This document shows positions 40,301-48,459 of a DNA stretch of 64,000 nucleotides, piece after piece (the stretch's first letter is position 1; the number at the start of each line of letters is the position of its first letter). The notes beneath the pieces are model-generated. The model saw only the letters and a program-made list of their open reading frames with translations. It searched no databases and was not told the origin of the DNA. Position numbers and translations under genes: made by a program. This stretch comes from Arthrobacter sp. B3I4 (GTDB lineage Bacteria > Actinomycetota > Actinomycetes > Actinomycetales > Micrococcaceae): contig NZ_JAUSYK010000001.1 of the NCBI RefSeq assembly GCF_030816855.1, positions 3,224,001 through 3,288,000 of the forward strand. The letters are read 5' to 3'.

Positions 40301-41826
40301 ATGCCGGCCCGCAGCTCCGGGCGCGGCGACTGGGCCGCCGCCTCGCGCTGGTCAATCAGGTCTTCGAGCTTGGCGAGCAGGGCGCTGCCGCCGGCAGGTC
40401 CGGCGGCGAGGTGGTCACCGGTGAGCGGGCTGTGGCCGGAGCCGGCGTGGGGCAACCACTGCAGCCATTCCCAGCGGTCCTTGGACTGCGCCGAGGTGAT
40501 GGCGGTCAGCACCACTTCGGCCGGCGAGTGCAGGCCGACGAGCTGGAGCACCATGCCGCGGGCGACGTCGTCCACCAGGCCGCGGGCGCCGGCGAGGCCG
40601 AAGGAGCCGGCGGTGCGCAGCTGGGAGACGATCGGCACGCCCTCGATGGTGCTGAACTGGGTCAGGCACTGCTGGATCTCGGCCATGTATTCGGGCTCGG
40701 TCTCGTTGCTGTGCGGTTCTTCGAACTGGACCCGGGACGGCGCCGTGCCCAGGCCGAACCGCAACCCCAGGAACCCGCTGTGTTCGGGCCGGTGGGTCCA
40801 CAGCAGCGGGCCGAGTTTGTAGATGGAGTCCACGGTGTCGCTGACGGACGGCGCTTCCTGCAGCCGGACCGAGCGTTCCACCTTCTGCAGCTCGGTGATG
40901 TCGTGACGGAACGCAGCCATCGCGGCGCGGAAGGATTTGAGCTGTTCCTTGCGCTCGCGCTTGGACTGCATCTTCTGGTCCACATAATGTCCCACCACGA
41001 ACAGCGGCATCATCAGCATGAAGATCCCGGACATCATGTTTTGCGTGACGGCGAAGAGGACGGCGCCCATCATCAGCGGCGCCACCAGCATGATGTAGGG
41101 GAACGGCTGGCGTTCCTGGCGCTTCGGCCCGGCCGGCAGGGTGCGTGTGTGCGGCTCGAACCTCGGCACCACGCGCGGCGAGCGGTTGAACTCGATCAGC
41201 GGCGAACTGGGGGCCGCCCCCTGGCCGCCGCCCAGCGACACCACGGAGACGGTGGTGTCGCCGAGCGTGACGGTGTCAGAGGAGTTCAGCGTGGCGCGCG
41301 TGACGGGCAGGCCGTCCATCAGCAGGCCGTTGGCGGAGTTCGTGTCGACGATCTCGACGCTCTCGCCCACCGTGATCCGGGCGTGCCGCTTGGAGGTCAA
41401 CGGGTCAGTCAGCCGGATGTCCACGTCGCGGTCCCGGCCGATGTAGCTGGTGCCGGAGGGCAGCGGGAATTCGCGTCCGACGTCGGGGCCGGAGAGCACG
41501 CGCAGGGTCGCCGCGGCCGGTCCCCGGCTCGCCCCGGGTTCCGCGAACTGTTCGCTGACCTGGGTAAGCGAAATTATGGAGCCGGGCCGGAGCCCGGATT
41601 CCAGCAGGTTGTCCTGCCGGTTCAGGACGCTGCCCAGCAGGCCCCCGGCGGCGAAGGCTTCCTCGATGCGCAGCGAGAGGTTCGACGGCGGCGCAGTTCC
41701 GCGCCGCGCGGGGTCCGCCGCCCACAGTTCGGTGGCGATGTCGGCCACGGTGGCAAGGCCGTCGACGGTGACGGCCAGGTCCTTGGCCTCGGCGGGGTCG
41801 CGCCGCAGCGTAAGCCGGATTCTCAT
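37372..41826 (-). CDS. eccC: type VII secretion ATPase, EccC/EssC-type FtsK/SpoIIIE protein with FHA domain
   Basis: 1,484 residues. Layout: 1-90, a basic beta-rich segment (RIRLTLRRDPAEAKDLAV, ending SGLRPGSIISL) that resembles the ubiquitin-like fold of YukD/EccD; about 100-185, an FHA domain (GRDRDVDIRLTDPLTSKRHARI, NSANG); about 240-285, two membrane helices; then three ATPase domains with Walker A loops near residue 700 (GGTTGAGKSE), 1030 (GTGGSGKS) and 1308 (GPPGSGRT, Lys replaced by Arg, so probably inactive). Walker B DEFAALATEVPEF follows the first. It is the motor of the secretion apparatus. Overlaps the FHA/winged-helix gene by four bases (ATGA). I see no EccB, EccD or EccE gene here. 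Confidence 0.92.
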   Translation of the reverse strand: MRIRLTLRRDPAEAKDLAVTVDGLATVADIATELWAADPARRGTAPPSNLSLRIEEAFAAGGLLGSVLNRQDNLLESGLRPGSIISLTQVSEQFAEPGASRGPAAATLRVLSGPDVGREFPLPSGTSYIGRDRDVDIRLTDPLTSKRHARITVGESVEIVDTNSANGLLMDGLPVTRATLNSSDTVTLGDTTVSVVSLGGGQGAAPSSPLIEFNRSPRVVPRFEPHTRTLPAGPKRQERQPFPYIMLVAPLMMGAVLFAVTQNMMSGIFMLMMPLFVVGHYVDQKMQSKRERKEQLKSFRAAMAAFRHDITELQKVERSVRLQEAPSVSDTVDSIYKLGPLLWTHRPEHSGFLGLRFGLGTAPSRVQFEEPHSNETEPEYMAEIQQCLTQFSTIEGVPIVSQLRTAGSFGLAGARGLVDDVARGMVLQLVGLHSPAEVVLTAITSAQSKDRWEWLQWLPHAGSGHSPLTGDHLAAGPAGGSALLAKLEDLIDQREAAAQSPRPELRAGIAADHGQGGEVPAPQLPTVLLVVEDDAPVDRGRLTRVLERGPDSGVHVMWVATSVQQLPAACRDFMAVDGEHGTTTGQVRLGRHTFPVSCESLDAGLAAQLARMLAPVVDVGKPLEDDSDLPRAVSYATLIGKDFLDNPQAVADRWSENNSVRATAKPNRKDNGTLRALVGSKGIEPLYLDLKNEGPHALVGGTTGAGKSEFLQSWVMGMAAAYSPDRVSFLFVDYKGGAAFADCLHLPHTVGLVTDLSPHLVRRALTSLRAELHHREKLLNRKKAKDLLELQRQADPEAPPYLIIIVDEFAALATEVPEFVDGVVDVAARGRSLGLHLILATQRPAGVIKESLRANTNLRVALRMADEDDAVDILGVPTAAYFDPSIPGRGAAKTGPGRIQGFQTGYAGGWTTEKPQRPQIDVVEMAFGSGAAWAAPAAAVPEQEQFAGPNDIARMTANIVKAADVLAIEPPRKPWLDELATTYDFSRLPNPRTDERLLLGVADDPAHQDQPTVFYEPDRDGNMAIYGTGGSGKSAALRGIAAAAAVTPRGGPVNVYGIDCGSSGLKMLDALPHVGEVINGDDVERVGRLLRWLRDLADDRSARYAEVRASTIVEYRRLANMPDEKRIFVLVDGMSAFREAYEYSKLSALWDIFLQLATDGRPLGIHLVVTGDRPNAVPPSLLASIQRRLVLRLSSEEDYLSMDVPRDVLGAGTPPGRGLLEGLEVQLAVLGGNSNLAVQAREVHKLREAMLRQGVERAPQIERLPDSVDLDLLPAGSPDLPVIGVDDETLQPAEILAKGPLLLAGPPGSGRTVALVTLGYALRRSNPGVELIYLGSRRSASASLKLWDRSVVGTDDVEEALDELVDYATGTPGKLAIFIEGLTEFTDTLAETGLLRLVTASIKAEQWVVGESETSTWSSAWSLAQPFKSGRRGLLLNPGDIEGDSLLSTSLGRISGDFIPGRGYIVGRGKVRKLQVALPPENRP

Positions 41827-42527
41827 CCTTCGTTCCCTCCGGACTGGGTTTCCAGCAGCGCCAGGTCCGCCGCGGTGACGAGGTGCGAGGTGACGGCATG
41901 TTCCACCAGCCGGGCGCGGCGGTTGGTGGCTAGCTTGCCGCCGCCGCCGCGCAAACCGGCGACCCCCACGCGGTCAAGTTTGTCGCACACGTTGTCCAGC
42001 TTTCTGTTGAACCGGGTCAGGGTCCAGCCCAGGGTCTTGGCCGCCTCGGCGGAGGAGGGAATGGCGCTGAAGCCGGTTCCTTCGCGGCGCAGCATCGGCT
42101 CGGCCAGGGCAACGATCAGCGCTTTCTGGGACTCGGTGAAGACCACCGGGCCGATCGTGGTGTCCCCGCCGCTGTCCTGGTTGCGGGCCTGCTGCCGGAA
42201 CGCCGGCGTGCGGAGGTGCACGGCGAACTCGTACGTGGTGGGGCCGGCGGTGAAGATGACGTTGGTCTGGTTGAACACCAGCGGAATGCGGGCACCCGGC
42301 GCGAGCCAGGCCTGCATGCCGCCGGAAGCGTCGGCGATGGTCGCGCAGAGCATGCTGCCGACGTTGCTAAGCCACCAAATGCCGTCATACCGGGCGATCT
42401 GCAGGAACTGCCGGTGCAGGTACGGGTTGTCGTCGACTTCCAGGTCACCCTCGCGGCCGATGCTGAAGACGTCCTCGTCGGATGGTTCGTGCCATTCGCC
42501 GCAGAAATCTATCGCTAGGTCCCCCAT
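41823..42527 (-). CDS. FHA-like and winged-helix protein of the type VII operon
   Basis: 234 residues. The first 100 residues carry an FHA-like fold (FSIGREGDLEVDDNPYLHRQFLQIARYDGIWWLSNVGS; Arg in GRE, His in LHRQF, Asn-Val-Gly in place of the more usual NG turn), a phospho-threonine peptide reader. The C-terminal part (about 130-225) is helical and resembles a winged helix-turn-helix (FTESQKALIVALAEPML, AAKTLGWTLTRFNRKLDNVCDKL), as in effectors with an FHA-linked DNA-binding domain. ATG 42527 has GAGGAG 9 nt upstream. Its stop overlaps the eccC start. Might be a phosphorylation-dependent regulator or a structural partner of EccC. Confidence 0.7.
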   Translation of the reverse strand: MGDLAIDFCGEWHEPSDEDVFSIGREGDLEVDDNPYLHRQFLQIARYDGIWWLSNVGSMLCATIADASGGMQAWLAPGARIPLVFNQTNVIFTAGPTTYEFAVHLRTPAFRQQARNQDSGGDTTIGPVVFTESQKALIVALAEPMLRREGTGFSAIPSSAEAAKTLGWTLTRFNRKLDNVCDKLDRVGVAGLRGGGGKLATNRRARLVEHAVTSHLVTAADLALLETQSGGNEG

Positions 42528-42588
42528 GTGTCGGTGTCTCCTCGTTTGGCTCTGGGCTGGTGCGTTGGTTGGTGCAGTGGCGGGACGG

Positions 42589-44286
42589 TCAGGATTTCTT
42601 GGCGCAGGCGATGGAGCTTTGTTCCATCGGTGAGGACGCCCCGTCAGCCCGGACGATCATCACCTGGATGCAGGTCTCCCCGGCCGGGTTGGGCTGCACC
42701 TGGACTTTGGTCTCGGTGGCGGCCTGGAATTCCCCGCTGCCCTGAAGCGAGTAGGTCCGCCACTTGTACTTGTCGCCGGGCTTGGGCTGCGGGTTCTGCC
42801 AGGTGAAGATGAACTTGCCGGCACCGTCAGCAGCCCCGGTGAGCCCTTCGACGTCCGGAACCGTGCCGTTGTCGAGGGCGTCGGCAGGCGGCTTGGACAC
42901 CTGTTCCGACGCTTTGGGCGCCGGCTCTGGCCTCGTGGTTCCCGCGACTACACCGACGACGGCCGCAACTGCCAGGACCGCCCCGGCCACGACCGAGAGG
43001 ACCAGGTTCCGCCGGCTGTGGCCTCCCGGGGCTCCGCTGGTTCCGCCGGCGGGATCCTCCGGCGGCGCCAGGCTGGAGCGGTTGACGGTGGCCGCGACGT
43101 CGTCGTCCTCGGCCGCCCGGGGCCGCGGCGAAAAGGGTTGCGCGGGTGCCGGCGACCGCTGCACGGCTGCCGGCGGCGGCGGGACGACGACCGACGCCCC
43201 GGCCGGCCGCTGGACGGTCTCGCTGCCGGAGACCGGAGGGCCGGAGTCCGGGCCGGGAAACGCCGGTCTCGGAAAAGTTGCGGCAGTGTCGGGACCGGGA
43301 ACCCGTACCGGGAACGTGGGGCCGTGGCCGGTGGCGTCCGGGTCGATGGCGGCGACGCTGCGGACCCGGGTCTCCTCGAAGCTGTCATCCGGGTGCGGTT
43401 CGTCGGCGCGGGGTTCCTCGAGCACTTCGAAAGGCGTCACGGAAAGGTTCAGCTCCGCCTGGATACGCTGCAGCGCCAACGCGAAAGCGTGCGCGGATGA
43501 GTACCGGGAGGCGGGCGACTTGGCCATCGCCGTGGCCAGGGCCAGTTCCAGCGACGCGGGAACGTCGGCGCGGCCCAGCTTCGGCAACGGCAGGTTCGTG
43601 ATGCGGGAAATGAGCTCCCGCTGGGAGTTGTCCGCCCCCGGCAACACGAACGGGGACCGGCCCGCCAGCAGGGTGTAAAGGGTGGCGCCGAGCGCCCACA
43701 CGTCCACCAACACGCCGTCGACCTGCCGATCGCTGAACTGCTCCGGCGGGGACCACGGGATGGACATGCCCGCGTCCTCGTCCTGGTCCCCGGCGAGGGT
43801 GCCGGAGATGCCGAAGTCCGTCAGGGCCGGCCGGTTGTAGTCCGTGACCAGAATGTTGGCCGGTTTGATGTCCCGGTGCGCGATCCCGGCGCGGTGGGCG
43901 GTCTCGACGGCGGAAGCCACTTGGATGCCCACGGCGAGCACCTCGTCGGTGCTGAAGCGCTGCCGGCGGTAGCGGACATCCAGGCTCGGCCGGGAGCAGT
44001 ACTCCATGGCCAGGTAGGAGTGGCCGCCGTCGGTGATTTCCGCTTCGAAGATCGTCACGATGTAGGGATGGGAGGACAGCTGCGCCATCAGGTTCGCTTC
44101 GGATTCGAACCGGCGGCGGGCGCCTTCGGTCTTCAGATCCGAGAGCAGTACCTTGACCGCCACCTTGCGCCGCGGCCGGTCCTGTTCGTACAGGTAGACG
44201 TCGGAGAACCCGCCGGAGCCCAGCAGGCTGACGTAGGTGAAGCCGGGAATGTCCGGCGGCGGCGCGACCGGGCGTTTGGCGTTCAC
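42589..44286 (-). CDS. membrane Ser/Thr protein kinase
   Basis: 565 residues. A complete PknB-type kinase domain lies in residues 12-280: G-loop LLGSGGFSDVY, Lys45 in VAVKVLL, catalytic Asp139 in HRDIKPAN, DFG with Asp157, then PWSPPEQ. A Pro/Ser/Ala-rich linker follows (290-410) and one membrane helix (about 420-445, VVAGAVLAVAAVVGVVAG). The extracellular 100 residues (FTWQNPQPKPGDKYKWRTYSL..) look like a fibronectin III type fold with two cysteines near the end. Start GTG, overlapping the FHA gene by GTGA. The kinase likely phosphorylates the FHA-partner proteins and EccC encoded beside it; this is inference from context. Confidence 0.92.
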   Translation of the reverse strand: MNAKRPVAPPPDIPGFTYVSLLGSGGFSDVYLYEQDRPRRKVAVKVLLSDLKTEGARRRFESEANLMAQLSSHPYIVTIFEAEITDGGHSYLAMEYCSRPSLDVRYRRQRFSTDEVLAVGIQVASAVETAHRAGIAHRDIKPANILVTDYNRPALTDFGISGTLAGDQDEDAGMSIPWSPPEQFSDRQVDGVLVDVWALGATLYTLLAGRSPFVLPGADNSQRELISRITNLPLPKLGRADVPASLELALATAMAKSPASRYSSAHAFALALQRIQAELNLSVTPFEVLEEPRADEPHPDDSFEETRVRSVAAIDPDATGHGPTFPVRVPGPDTAATFPRPAFPGPDSGPPVSGSETVQRPAGASVVVPPPPAAVQRSPAPAQPFSPRPRAAEDDDVAATVNRSSLAPPEDPAGGTSGAPGGHSRRNLVLSVVAGAVLAVAAVVGVVAGTTRPEPAPKASEQVSKPPADALDNGTVPDVEGLTGAADGAGKFIFTWQNPQPKPGDKYKWRTYSLQGSGEFQAATETKVQVQPNPAGETCIQVMIVRADGASSPMEQSSIACAKKS

Positions 44287-45992
44287 AGGAGCTCCTCGAA
44301 GCGCAGCTGGACGCCGTCGCCGAGTTCGGCCACGTCGCCGTCGAACAAAATGGCCATCTCGCCCTGGGCCAGCCGCCGCGGGGCCTGGCCCTCACGCAGC
44401 AGCACGGTGCCGTTGGTGGCCTTCAGGTCGCACAGCATGACGTGCCACCCTTCGAGGCGGATTTCGACGTGGGAGCGCGAAATGTCACCGCCCGGGCTCG
44501 CCACCTGGATGAGCCTGGGCATGACCGCTCCCTGGACCCGGGAGACCGAGGGCTGCCGGCCCACGATCAGCGACTGGTCAAGGTCGATCAGCTCCCCGGT
44601 GGAGAGCCGCATCCGGCCGAGCCGCGGGCGCCGGACCTGCACGCCGTCGCCGGGCAGCGCCTCGCCGCAGTAGGCGCACTGGGCGTTGGTCGGCGGGTTG
44701 GCGTGGCCCTGCGCGCAGACCCTGGCCAGCACCATGGGTCCCGTGCCCGGCGCCTGCGTGGCTGGCTGGGCGGAGGACTTCCCCGGCGGGCCGGGAAGGG
44801 CGCTCTTCATAATTGTCTGGCCGTCGTGGTCGGTGTCGTCGCTTGCCGGGCGGTTCAGTGAGCTGGACAGCGACGGCGGGTTGGCCAGCGACGCCGGAGC
44901 TGGACCGGCTGCGGCGGCGCTGGCCGGGGCGGGATTGGCCGGGTCGGGGCCGGCGGTCGCGGCCGTCCGGCCGCCCCCGATGTTCCACGGCACTGAGTCG
45001 ATCAGGCCGCTGGGAACGGCCGGACCGGGCGCCGGCACCGCGGCGGCTGCGGTTGCGGCGGCCGCCGGGACGCCTGCAGCTGCAGGCTCGGGCTCCTCAG
45101 CCGGTTCATCGGCGGCTTGCTCAGCCGGTTCCTCGGCGGGTTTCGGGACGGGCTCTTCGTCGGCGTCGGGGTCTTCCCGCACTGCGGCGTCTTCGATGTT
45201 CCGCATGACCGTCTGTTCCCAGAGGTGGTCGTAGCTGCTGGTTGGTTCCTGTTCCGCGGCCGCCGCTGCCGGTGTCGCCGCTTCGGGGTCCGGTGCTTCT
45301 GCGTCCGCGCCGGCGTCCTCCTCGGGGAAATCCAGCACCGTGTCGATGGAGCTTCCATGGTCGCTGGCTTCCGCCGCCAGGTCTGCGGCGATGTCCGCAC
45401 CGGCAGCGGCGAGCAGCTGGTCGTCCGCGGCGGCCTCAGACGCGGCAGTAGACGCGGCGGTCTCGGATTCATCGGCCGCGGCGGCAGCAGGCGCAGCGGT
45501 ACCAGCGGAGGCGCTTTCCCCTCCGGCCAGTTCGCAGTGCAACCCGCGAAGGAAGACAGCGCCCTCCCCCAGCGGCAGCCGGCTACTGGTTCCCGCAGCA
45601 GGGCCTGCGTCCGGAAGATCCACGTCGAAGCCCTCGGCTGCCGGGAAGCGCCGTTCGGTCCACGTGCTCACGTCCCGGCCGCTGAGCTCAGCGGTCTTGC
45701 CGCCGGCCAGCCGGACGGTCAGGTCGATGTCGCCGCGCAGGAGCACCTGCAGCGAACCGCGGAGTTCCACGATTCCGAACCAGGGCAGCCGGGCCAGGGA
45801 ACCGCCCGAGGCCGCGGTCACGGCGTCGAGGACCTCGTGGATCTGCGGGGCTTTGGCCAGGAGGGCCCAGAGCGAGTCCAGCAGCGCCGGGTCGGTGTCC
45901 GGGCGCAGCAGCACCACGGTCCCGGAGCGGACGACGCCGAACCAATCCCCTCGCGTGTAGCTGACCCGGGCCGGGCGGTCAGCGGCTGCCAT
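44283..45992 (-). CDS. zinc-ribbon/FHA protein with low-complexity linker
   Basis: 569 residues. The N-terminal 150 residues form a conserved-looking domain (GDWFGVVRSGTVVLLRP, LLRGDIDLTVRLAGGK) of unknown kind; residues about 150-380 are Ala/Glu/Pro-rich and disordered; a four-Cys zinc ribbon (CAQGHANPPTNAQCAYCG) is at about 430; the last 100 residues are an FHA domain (GRQPSVSRVQGAVMP, ISRSHVEI, DLKATNGTV). FHA domains bind phosphothreonine peptides of kinases such as the one encoded next. ATG 45992 overlaps the phosphatase stop by 14 bases; its own stop overlaps the kinase start. Low-complexity linker coding DNA is very GC-rich. Confidence 0.8.
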   Translation of the reverse strand: MAAADRPARVSYTRGDWFGVVRSGTVVLLRPDTDPALLDSLWALLAKAPQIHEVLDAVTAASGGSLARLPWFGIVELRGSLQVLLRGDIDLTVRLAGGKTAELSGRDVSTWTERRFPAAEGFDVDLPDAGPAAGTSSRLPLGEGAVFLRGLHCELAGGESASAGTAAPAAAAADESETAASTAASEAAADDQLLAAAGADIAADLAAEASDHGSSIDTVLDFPEEDAGADAEAPDPEAATPAAAAAEQEPTSSYDHLWEQTVMRNIEDAAVREDPDADEEPVPKPAEEPAEQAADEPAEEPEPAAAGVPAAAATAAAAVPAPGPAVPSGLIDSVPWNIGGGRTAATAGPDPANPAPASAAAAGPAPASLANPPSLSSSLNRPASDDTDHDGQTIMKSALPGPPGKSSAQPATQAPGTGPMVLARVCAQGHANPPTNAQCAYCGEALPGDGVQVRRPRLGRMRLSTGELIDLDQSLIVGRQPSVSRVQGAVMPRLIQVASPGGDISRSHVEIRLEGWHVMLCDLKATNGTVLLREGQAPRRLAQGEMAILFDGDVAELGDGVQLRFEELL

Positions 45993-46944
45993 CAGGCTGC
46001 CCGCCCGGTCCTGCCGCGGACCCCGCTTCCGGCTCCGGCTCCGGTGCCGGAACGTCCCGGCCGGACGCGGCGTCCCCGCCGGCAACTACTTCGCCGTCGG
46101 GGGCAACCTCGAGGACTTCGGTGCGCGGCAGGGTGTTCTCGTCTTCTGCTTCCGCCGCGGTGCGGGGGGAAGTCTGGCTGCCGCCGTCGTTGGCCACATT
46201 GCTCGCGTCCACCACGATGCAGGTCACGTTGTCCCGTCCGCCGCTGCGCAGGGCCGCCTGGATCAGCTCGTCGACCGCCGTCTGCGGGTCCGGTTCGGAG
46301 ATCAGGATCCGGGTGATTTCTTCGTCGTCAAGTTCACCGTTGAGTCCGTCTGAGCAGACGAGCATCCGGTCGCCTTCCTCGACGGGCAGCAGCCAGTAGT
46401 CAGCCTCGGTCTCGTCGCCAGTGCCCAGCGCGCGCGTCACCACGTGGCGGCGCGGATGCACGGCGGCCTCCGCCGGGGTGATCTCACCGGCGTCCACCAG
46501 TTCCTGCACCTCGGAATGGTCCACACTGACCTGGCTGAGCTTGCCGTGGCTTAGCCGGTAGGTGCGCGAATCGCCGATGTTCAGCACCAGCCAGTACGGG
46601 ACCCCGGTCTGCTCCACGACGACGACGCCGGAGAGGGTGGTGCCGGCGCGGGACCCGGTCGCCTCCCGGATCCCGGCGTCGGCCTGCAGCAGGTACTGCT
46701 GGACGACGGCGGCGGTGGCGTCCCGCTCGCCGGTGGCCAGCTGCGGAATTTCCGCCAAGGTCCGAACGCAGATGCCGCTGGCGATCTCGCCGGCCTCGTG
46801 CCCGCCCATGCCGTCGGCGACGGCGAAGACCGGGTCGGCCGCGATGTAGGAATCCTCGTTCATTTCACGGCGCAGGCCGCGGTCCGTGCCGTAGCCGCAA
46901 TTCAGCCGGAGGCTGGGAACACCGCTCGGGACGCTGCCGGACAC
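45979..46944 (-). CDS. PP2C family Ser/Thr phosphatase
   Basis: 321 residues in the open frame from GTG 46944. PP2C motifs: MNEDSYIAADPVFAVADGMGGHEAGEIAS (metal-site Asp in DGMGG), TTLSGVVVVEQ, GDSRTYRL, CSDGLNGELDD and GGRDNVTCIVVDA. It removes phosphate from threonine and so opposes the neighbouring kinase. The more natural start is probably ATG 47020, which overlaps the previous gene's stop by ATGA, followed by a Pro/Ala-rich leader; but its frame is off by one base, as if an extra G lay in the G5 run at 47000-47004 (plus strand). C-terminal 60 residues are low complexity. Followed by the FHA gene with 14-bp overlap. Confidence 0.85.
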   Translation of the reverse strand: MSGSVPSGVPSLRLNCGYGTDRGLRREMNEDSYIAADPVFAVADGMGGHEAGEIASGICVRTLAEIPQLATGERDATAAVVQQYLLQADAGIREATGSRAGTTLSGVVVVEQTGVPYWLVLNIGDSRTYRLSHGKLSQVSVDHSEVQELVDAGEITPAEAAVHPRRHVVTRALGTGDETEADYWLLPVEEGDRMLVCSDGLNGELDDEEITRILISEPDPQTAVDELIQAALRSGGRDNVTCIVVDASNVANDGGSQTSPRTAAEAEDENTLPRTEVLEVAPDGEVVAGGDAASGRDVPAPEPEPEAGSAAGPGGQPDGSR

Positions 46945-47016
46945 ACTGCCTTGGGCGGCACTGCCGGGGGCGGCTGCGGAAGAGCCGCGGGACGGAAACG
47001 GGGGCGGGCTGGGATG

Positions 47017-48459
47017 TCATGCCTGTCCTAGGTAGAAGGAACGGTCACCGAAGTGCACGGTGGATCCGGGGCGTACGTGGGTGGGTTCCCCGGGAGCCAG
47101 GGCGGTGCGGATGCCGTCCGGCGTGGTGACGGCGCTTCCGTTGGTGGAGTTCCGGTCCGTCACCCAGATGCCGCCGTTTCCGGCCAGCACGTGAAGGTGG
47201 GTTTTGGAAATCGAGCGGCCCTGGTCGGCGACCGGCACCAGCTGCACGGAATCTTCGCCGGGGTGGCCTGCGGGGTTGCGGCCGATCAGCAGCACCCGGT
47301 CCACCTCGACCTCACGGCCGTCGTCAATCCGGATCCGCGGAATGGCCACGGTAACCGGGACGGCGCTGTCGCCCCGGACCTGGGTGCGGTCGTGGTCATC
47401 GTCGGCGTGGGCGCTGAATGCGTTCCTGTTGACGGCCTCGCTGCGGGCGGCCTCGACGGCCTCGATCGGGGCGGCAGCAGGGCCGGCAGCCGGCGCCGGC
47501 ACGGAAACCGGGGCGGGCGCGGCAACCGGCGTGGGACTCGACCCCGGAGCACCGGCGGGCTGCAGCCGGGCTGCCCCGGCCACCGGTGAGATGACCTGCT
47601 GCACCGGCGGGAGGTTCAGCGGGGCGAAGCTGTAGGGGCCCTGGATGCCGCCGGTGGCGATCGGATTCCGTCCGGTCTTGATGTCGAAGACCAGGGTTTT
47701 GGCGGCGGCGTCGTGCCAGCCGCGCAGCCGGTTGTTGCGGTCCCAGCTGTTGGAGACCACCACGGTGACGGCCCAGGCGGCGCCGAGCAGCAGGAGCGGT
47801 CCCAGGATCCACCAGGCGGCGGCGAACCACTGGAAAACCACGACGAGGACGGCGGCCACGGCGGCCAGCAGGATACCGGCCCCGGTAATGAGGCCGCGGA
47901 GGAAGACCGCTCCCCCGCCGGGCGCGTAACCGTCGGCGTCGGCGGTGCGGATCCCCAGCGCTCGGTTGCCGAGGGTGGCTCCGGACCTGGCCTCGGCGAT
48001 GGCCTGGACCAGGATATAGCCGGCCGTGACTGCCAGTCCGATGCCGCCGAAGAGCAGCAAGGAGGAGGTGTTGTAATTGATGGTCCCGCCGCCGCGCGTC
48101 TGCGTGATTCCGGTGATTCCGAAGACCAAAAGCACGACCCAAACCGCCGCTGGTCCGGTCCAGTCCACGATGGCGGCCCCCAGCCGCTGCTGCGCGTCGG
48201 CGCGAACCAGCTCGAGCCTGTTCGGCAAAACGGTACCTCCCCCTAGTCCGTGGACAGCCTGCCCGGCGCCCGCACGAAACGAAGCGTGCGGCCCGGAAGG
48301 CACTATCGGGATAGTACCGTTTCTTGCCTCCGGTGCTGCCTCCGGGCGCGGTGCATTGCGTGCCGAACGGTTACTCAGGGGTGTTCCGCAGGAGGTACAG
48401 AAGGCAGCGCCTGGCCGGATCGTCTGCTGGCAGCGTGGGCAGCGTTCGACGTCGGTCAT
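47017..48459 (-). CDS. zinc-ribbon, RDD-membrane and FHA domain protein
   Basis: 480 residues. Residues 1-30 are a double-CxxC zinc ribbon (CPRCQQTIRPGAAFCTSCG). Residues about 90-270 carry an RDD domain: four or five membrane helices with the key R..D and D residues (RLGAAIVDWTGP, GNRALGIRT, RGWHDAAAKTLV). A Pro/Ala linker leads to a C-terminal FHA domain (GRNPAGHPGEDSVQLV, ISKTHLHVL, NSTNGS). Thus a membrane-anchored phospho-Thr reader facing the cytosol. It overlaps the transglutaminase-like gene by ATGA at its start and the phosphatase gene by ATGA at its end if 47020 is used there. Confidence 0.85.
   Translation of the reverse strand: MTDVERCPRCQQTIRPGAAFCTSCGTPLSNRSARNAPRPEAAPEARNGTIPIVPSGPHASFRAGAGQAVHGLGGGTVLPNRLELVRADAQQRLGAAIVDWTGPAAVWVVLLVFGITGITQTRGGGTINYNTSSLLLFGGIGLAVTAGYILVQAIAEARSGATLGNRALGIRTADADGYAPGGGAVFLRGLITGAGILLAAVAAVLVVVFQWFAAAWWILGPLLLLGAAWAVTVVVSNSWDRNNRLRGWHDAAAKTLVFDIKTGRNPIATGGIQGPYSFAPLNLPPVQQVISPVAGAARLQPAGAPGSSPTPVAAPAPVSVPAPAAGPAAAPIEAVEAARSEAVNRNAFSAHADDDHDRTQVRGDSAVPVTVAIPRIRIDDGREVEVDRVLLIGRNPAGHPGEDSVQLVPVADQGRSISKTHLHVLAGNGGIWVTDRNSTNGSAVTTPDGIRTALAPGEPTHVRPGSTVHFGDRSFYLGQA

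Noticed and set aside
36948..42527. Full mycobacterial ESX locus
   Set aside because: Looked for EccB, EccD (11-helix), EccE, mycosin, PE/PPE and a second WXG100 protein in the window; none found.
37291..42633. Very long plus-strand open frame opposite eccC
   Set aside because: It is the mirror of the conserved eccC and FHA genes; its product is low-complexity Ala/Gly/Arg/Val/His-rich with no motif. Long antisense frames are expected at this GC content.
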